From positions 1-64,000 of the forward strand of contig JAQSEB010000003.1 in the NCBI GenBank assembly GCA_030063045.1: a stretch of 64,000 nucleotides of DNA, in the 5' to 3' direction. The notes under the pieces are model-generated. The model searched no databases and had not been told where the DNA came from. It was given only the letters and a program-made list of their open reading frames with translations. The DNA comes from Pratylenchus scribneri. Taxonomy: Eukaryota; Nematoda; Chromadorea; Rhabditida; Pratylenchidae. Numbering within the stretch: position 1 is the first letter of the stretch; the number at the start of each line of letters is the position of its first letter. The translations under genes and the position numbers were made by a program. Below are positions 58,619 through 64,000 of the stretch, piece after piece.

Positions 58619-61600
58619 ATGATAATGATTAATCTGAATTGGTTCGAAATACGCCGTTGGATATCCCGGCGAATTGCGCCATTTGAACACCATCATCCTA
58701 ATTTGCATTGGCCACGAAATGTGCCAAAGAATTTTGGCCTCTTTGCATTTCTGCTCTCCTTGATTTTCGTCTATTTTCTACTGAGCCGATCATTTCGGCC
58801 AAATAAAATTATATCCGCCCGACATTGCATTGCCGATTTCCTCGAAAAGAATGGAATACACCAACCATCATCATGGGATGAAAATGGAAAAATATTTGAA
58901 GGTTTTGGGAAATATTTTTAATTCGGTAAATAAATGAAATTTTAAAGGCGAAAAAGTGGCATTTGTCGGCAATGGTTTCATCGGCTTGGACGCATATTCT
59001 GACCGAAAATTAATGATATTTGCCAATGATAGTGGCTCACGTCCATACAATTTATTAACCGGGTTAATCTTCAAATTATTTTGACTGATTGAATAAATTT
59101 TTCCTATAGTTTTTCTCCTCTTGTGGATGTGGCAATTCCATTGGCCATCGAAGAGTCCGCAATTTTTACGGATAATAGCGCTGGAATGGCCCGAAATGTG
59201 CGCTGCTCTGTTTTGGTAAGCAGCAGATGTTTTGGTCATTTAAAATGGTTTTCAATTTTTCAAGTCGGAAAAATGTGTTTGTGTAATCAGTTCAATTTAT
59301 GCGCATCGAACACGGCCCGGCCTCCTTGTCCAAAACATCCAACTGGTCAATCCATCGGTTCGTTTTTTAATGGTTTATTTTATTTATTCAATCAATAAAA
59401 TGTCCAATTCAGAGCAGCACTTTCACGGTGTCATTCCAGACGAAAGCATCGACATTTGAACAACGCGATGGGTTTGCATTTTTTTTCAAATTTTAATAAT
59501 TTCGTAAAAAACAAGCAGTACCTGCCTGTTTCTATCAAAATTCGATTTTTTTTATTTTCCATTATGATTTTTGATTATAAAACGATGGAAAAATAGTATT
59601 TAAGAATTTTTTAGAATCATCCTATACTAATTACTAATTATGCATAAACATGGAATAACTTTAGGGGTTCTAATGTAATCTGGGCAAAGATAACCAACAT
59701 GGACCCAATCAGTCTATTTATAAGTTTTAAATATTCGAATTAATAAAGATTAATCCAAATTTATAGTAAATATTTCTTTCTAATTTGAAAAATAAATCTT
59801 TACGAAAATTAATTTAATTAGAAATGAATTAAATCAAACCTTTAATTTAGCCATTTTTCTTTTTTTTTCATACATTTTAATACTTTTTCCTTTTATTTTC
59901 AGCCATCATTCCCCAATCTACACAAAAGCATTCGATGAGGGCAAAACGAAAACAATGGTAGCCATAATGTGCACAAATACACCGAAAACGGCGATCACTT
60001 TGAAGCCAAAAATGTAAATTCAAACCAAATTTTATGCAAATTTATTTACTAAATTTTAGTGAGGAAAACTTCCGATTTATTTGCTATTTGGAAAAGGGCC
60101 CACTGACAAATGAGGCCACATTGATCGCCGGTGTTTCCGCAAAATTCGGTGCAATTTTTGCACTCAAATCCGATCAAATTGATTCGGAACATTTGTCGGC
60201 ATGGGAAACGGTTAATTTTTTGAATTTATTTTAAAATCTCATAAATTTATTTTTAGCTAAATTCTGCAAATTTTTCACTTTCCCATTCAAAAGTGCCGAA
60301 TTCATTGAATCAATTTGCCATTGACAAAGTCAGAAATTTATTGCTCTCATCGACACCATTCGACCCAAATGCATTTGGAAGGGATAAGGCAAGCATTAAG
60401 CATAAAAATGGGTATTTTGGTATAAGTGTTTTTTATTTTTAGAATGAAAATAATTTAAAAAAAATTTCTAGTCTAAAAATTGCAATTTTAACTTAAATAT
60501 GAGAAAAGCTAAAGGCATTGGCATATAATTTTTTAGCTCCCTCATTCCATTAATTTATTTCCAAAATTTTGATCTTTACTAATTTTTTATTAAAGGAAAT
60601 ATTCAATTTATTATTTATCCATACAAAATACAATGAATTTTTACCAGAAATTTTCCTACTGTCGAAAAGCCTTTAATATATTGAGAGATTGAGGCCGTTT
60701 AACTTGGTCATTATCATTAGGGATTTAGTTAGGTTTTGTTAAGAATTAAAGTATTAAAGTGTATGACAGTGTTAGCCTTTTAAATTGAAGCAAAATTTTA
60801 GCCGAATTTTATGGTCTTAAATATTTCAAATTTTCGAGATGAAAATTTTTTTCTAAATGTAATTTACTTGGCTCTGGATTAATTAATTTTCATCCCATAA
60901 TTATTAATTAAAAATCAATTTAATTCCAATTTTGCAGAATTCAATGATCCTTGATTCGGCATATTGCTTCACCGGTAAATTCTAAATTCACAAAAACACT
61001 AAAAATTGACTCAATTTTAAAGGAATATCCACAATGTTGACGCCCTCAAAACTTTGGCAAAAATCCACGGATTTGGCCTCATTGTTACGGCAAATCGACA
61101 TTTGGAAGTTTGCTAAAATTTATTAATTTTCACCCAAAAATATTTTTTATTTCATTTTTTTTATCCCAAAAAGTAGTTTTTGACTTCTAATAAATCAGAA
61201 ACCGGTTTTAGACGCTACAAACCTTATACCAATTTATAAATCTCATCGAGAGGCATCGAATGATATATAATTTGTCATGTGGTTTGGCCCAAATTAAAGG
61301 GTATTAAACCGTTTAAACCATCTCATAGTTTTTGCTTCAAAACTAATGTAAATTTGGGTCAAAACCTAACATTTTATATACCGATCGACGCGTCTCGATG
61401 AGATCTACAAATTAGTATAAGGTTTGTAGGATCTAAAACCGGTTTCTGATTTATTAGAAGTCAAAAACTATTTTTAATTATGGGGTAAAAAATAAAACAA
61501 TTAGGTAAAAAGATATTTTTTCAGTTCATTTCCATTTAAATAATTTTTCTTCAGAACAACTCTTGAACACCGTGGATGCGCAAATTTGATCAGAAAATAC

Positions 61601-63819
61601 GGTGCCCATGGATTTGCGCAAGCATTTTTGCTGAGCCTTTCGGCCGCAATGTTTTCGAATGGCGCAAAACGGTTGGAATTTTCATTGAATCCGCAGACCG
61701 AATTGCAACGAAACATCAAGGTTTATTTTTATCAATGTGAAAAATTAGGAATAGATATGCGAAAAAAAAGTACAAAAAGCCAAAATAATATAATGGTTTA
61801 TCCTGCATTCATAAACCATATATAATTGGATAGATCTTGTCAGTCATGACGCATCGAATGGTATGTTTTGGTCAATGTTAAAGGATTTTAAATCCGTTAA
61901 ACCGTTTTTGGTTCAAAACTGTTTAAACCATTTTCAGTTCAATGCTGTAAAATGTAAACCAGCTGAACCGGTTTTCTTTTTCAATTCAAAACCGTTTTAA
62001 TCGGATTCTTTTTAGGTTCAAAATGCAGTTAAAACCATATAAATCGGTTTTCTTTTTCGGTTCAAAACCATTTAAACCGGTTTCATTTTCGGTTCGAGAC
62101 CGTTTAAACGGGCTTTCTTTTTTTTGATTCTAAAGATTTTTAACTGGTTTTCATTTTCAGTTAAAAACCATTTAAACCAATTTTTCTTCAAAATTATATT
62201 AGAATTAATTAAACCAAAATATAATCAAAAGAATTGATCTTTACGAGTCTATCAATATATATGGTTTTATGGGTAGCTCCTGAACAGCTATATTTATTAG
62301 CAAATTAAATATTTTCGAAATAAAAAGATCCTAAAGAATTTTTCTATATAATTAATTTAAAAAAAATTTAAGGTTGATGGCCTTCGAATTGGAACGGACG
62401 ATGCAGTGGTTTCACTCGATTTCCAATTGGACTTAAGTTTGAAGCCATTTGTGATCATCCGAAACCACAATCCCACCCAAACATTGTTCGCATGCACCGC
62501 AGGTTTAATTCAAATTTTTATGGATACTATTTAATTTGTAAAAAAAAATTGAAAATGTCGGAAGAGATTTTAGCGGTTCGGTGGTTTGTTTAAGCGGTTT
62601 AATGGTTTGTTCTAGACACTCAAACCATATATACCCAATCGATAGATTTAGTCGAAGTCGAGACGCATCGTTTGATAATTATTTGGTTTAGGTTTAACCA
62701 ATTTTAAATTGGTTTTGAACCAAAAATCATGAGATGGTTTAAACGGTTTAATACCCTTAATTTTTGATCAAACCATTACAATTACAAATTATATACCAAT
62801 CGACATGTCTTGATGAGATCTTTGGGACTTTGGGTATAGGATTTGGAGGTCTAGGACAAACATTGAACCGTTAAAATCTTTTTCGATAATTTCAATATGT
62901 TTTTACACATTTTAAATATTTCCCATTTTATAATTTTTTTATATAACATTTTCCATTCAAAAGGTTGCCAAGAATCACCGCATACGATTGGCAAGGAACC
63001 AGTAAAATTGTCCCTCAAAATGACCCAACCTACAACGTCGATTTTGTTCTTGTCCCAACATATTTATGAATTGGAACTACTCAAAAAGACGCTTCATGTT
63101 AATGAGGTAAGATAAATTTAATTTACATATTTAATGATAAAGGGTTTAATCCTTAATTTGGCGTAATGAAAATTATTTAAAATGGCGAAAAGATTTTTAA
63201 CGGTTCAATGGCTTGTTATAGACCCCCAAACCATATACCCAATCGATAGATCTCATCAAGACGCGTCGATTGGCATATAATTTGTCATAGTTTGATCAAA
63301 TTTGAAGGGTATTAAACCTTTTAAATCATCTATGGTTTTTTGGTTCAAAACCAATTTAAAATTGGTTAAACCTAAGCCAAATCATTAGCAAACGATGCAT
63401 CTCGAAGAGAATCTATCAATTGGATATGTGGTTTGAGTGTCTATGACAAATCTTTGAACCACTAAACTTCTAAACCATTATAATCTTTTGGCCTATTTCT
63501 ATTAAGATGGAGTAAAATAAGGACCAAAAATTCTAAATAACCAAAAATTTCACAAAGATATTCGATGCACCGGCCCATGACCAGGACAAAATTGATTTGC
63601 ATAAACATGGACATGCCGGCGAAGGATTGCCCACAATTTTTTGGGTCGTCCTCGTCTTCCTTCTCATTGCTTTTCATCTCTTCCTATTCAAGTAAAATTC
63701 ACTTTTTAATATTTATATTTGAATGTCTTTAATTTTGCAGATTGCTTTATTCCGAATGGAAAAATTCCTCAACAATGCCTTACTCCAAATTCAATAAGAA
63801 GGTGCTTTTCCGAAGATGA
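58619..63819 (+). CDS. KIAA2013/DUF2152-family membrane protein
   Basis: A homolog of the conserved animal protein KIAA2013 (DUF2152), whose molecular function is poorly known. Exons are 58619-58901, 58948-59062, 59110-59215, 59265-59357, 59413-59471, 59903-60013, 60060-60210, 60257-60388, 60938-60974, 61023-61107, 61555-61720, 62373-62502, 62964-63106, 63558-63691 and 63741-63819. Phases agree throughout, giving 607 aa (human about 630). The intron after 60388 begins GC. Residues 40-56 form a membrane segment ([13 protein letters not shown]). Family hallmarks are [56 protein letters not shown] and a C-terminal membrane segment at 562-581 ([20 protein letters not shown]), then a short basic tail. 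It probably spans the secretory membranes with a large lumenal domain, an inference from the two segments. An AATAAA is at 63956-63961. Introns 10-13 carry fold-back elements. Confidence 0.9.
61165..61490. mobile_element. Fold-back element in intron 10 of the KIAA2013-like gene
   Basis: Both ends read inward as AGTTTTTGACTTCTAATAAA or close to it, then TCAGAAACCGGTTTTAG. The centre has AAACCGTTTAAACCATC. The arms are nearly perfect inverted repeats over about 90 bp, making this the best preserved copy in this gene. The ends resemble those of the copy at 38358 (GTTTTTGACTTCTA), not the GTCAATTCCAC ends of the copies at 815 and 13857. Confidence 0.8.
61800..62280. mobile_element. Expanded fold-back copy in intron 11 of the KIAA2013-like gene
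   Basis: It begins with the family core (ATAAACCATATATAATTGG, CATGACGCATCGAATGGTAT). The centre has been amplified into five or so diverged units of GGTTCAAAACC, GTTTAAACC, GGTTTTCTTTTTC. It ends near GAATTGATCTTTACGAGTC. Confidence 0.6.
62560..62885. mobile_element. Fold-back copy in intron 12 of the KIAA2013-like gene
   Basis: It contains ACTCAAACCATATATACCCA, ATCGATAGATTTAGTCGAAG, GACGCATCGTTTGATAATTA, GGTTTAAACGGTTTAATACC, ATACCAATCGACATGTCTTG and ATGAGATCTTTGGG, arranged as an imperfect palindrome. Confidence 0.65.
63190..63475. mobile_element. Fold-back copy in intron 13 of the KIAA2013-like gene
   Basis: It contains ACCCCCAAACCATATACCCA, ATCGATAGATCTCATCAAG, ACGCGTCGATTGGCATATAA, GGGTATTAAACC, TTGGTTAAACCTAAGCC and AAACGATGCATCTCG. 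It is very similar in order and length to the copies at 62560 and 48195, so these three form a subgroup. Confidence 0.7.
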
Positions 63820-63955
63820 TAGAGACTGACTATTTTTGTGCGCAATTATTTGAATTTTGATGATTATAATTTTTGTTTAGAAACGGGTCAAATATTCAGT
63901 GTACATTGTTGAAATTTTATCACAATTGAATTATAAATCAAATTGATAAAAGATG

Positions 63956-63961
63956 AATAAA
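63956..63961 (+). terminator. Poly(A) signal of the KIAA2013-like gene
   Basis: AATAAA lies 137 bp after the stop codon at 63819, in a short AT-rich 3' region. It is the nearest canonical signal to the stop that I found. Confidence 0.6.
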
Positions 63962-64000
63962 GCAATATCTCATTCAAAAATTTAATATACCAATTTGTAC

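Overview
The window is AT-rich nuclear DNA of an animal, most probably a nematode. The evidence is small multi-exon genes whose 3' splice sites are usually TTTCAG-like, GT-AG introns with one GC-AG case, a SoxB-type HMG-box gene, and a very high density of satellites and short fold-back transposons. There are no bacterial operons, and the only bacterial-type sequence is a patch of decayed rRNA fragments. Species cannot be assigned from the sequence.

Layout. 1-2.6 kb: tandem 344-bp repeats interrupted by a short Mutator-like element, then nested hairpin elements. 5.09-11.9 kb: a direct tandem duplication (unit 2,979 bp) in which each copy carries a short unique block plus a long 25-bp satellite array. 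13.86-15.72 kb: a second copy of the Mutator-like element and another terminal-inverted-repeat element. 16.45-17.84 kb: scrambled, repeated fragments of bacterial/organelle-type 16S and 23S rRNA. 18.8-42 kb: gene-poor AT-rich DNA with many local tandem duplications, a 24/27-bp satellite at 31.95-33.1 kb, several long G/C homopolymers, and one tentative small gene on the minus strand at 25.1-25.7 kb.

The right part is gene-rich. A SoxB-like transcription factor (+, 8 coding exons, 605 aa) lies at 43.1-49.0 kb. It is followed by a 254-bp palindromic element, a clean hAT-like insertion with 8-bp target duplication, and a 35/36-bp satellite that shares a TTCCGGAA core with the 32-kb array. Then come an F-box/LRR protein (-, 9 exons, 440 aa), a ZMAT2/Snu23 splicing factor (-, 5 exons, 226 aa) and, divergently, a KIAA2013/DUF2152 membrane protein (+, 15 exons, 607 aa). 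For each of these four models the exon lengths and phases add up to an intact reading frame, worked out by hand.

The four genes have unrelated cellular roles (transcription, ubiquitin ligase adaptor, pre-mRNA splicing, secretory-membrane protein). No co-functional cluster is visible. The most unusual content is the rRNA mosaic, the Mutator-like fold-back family (nine copies, four of them in introns of one gene), the higher-order satellite and the related pair of TTCCGGAA arrays.
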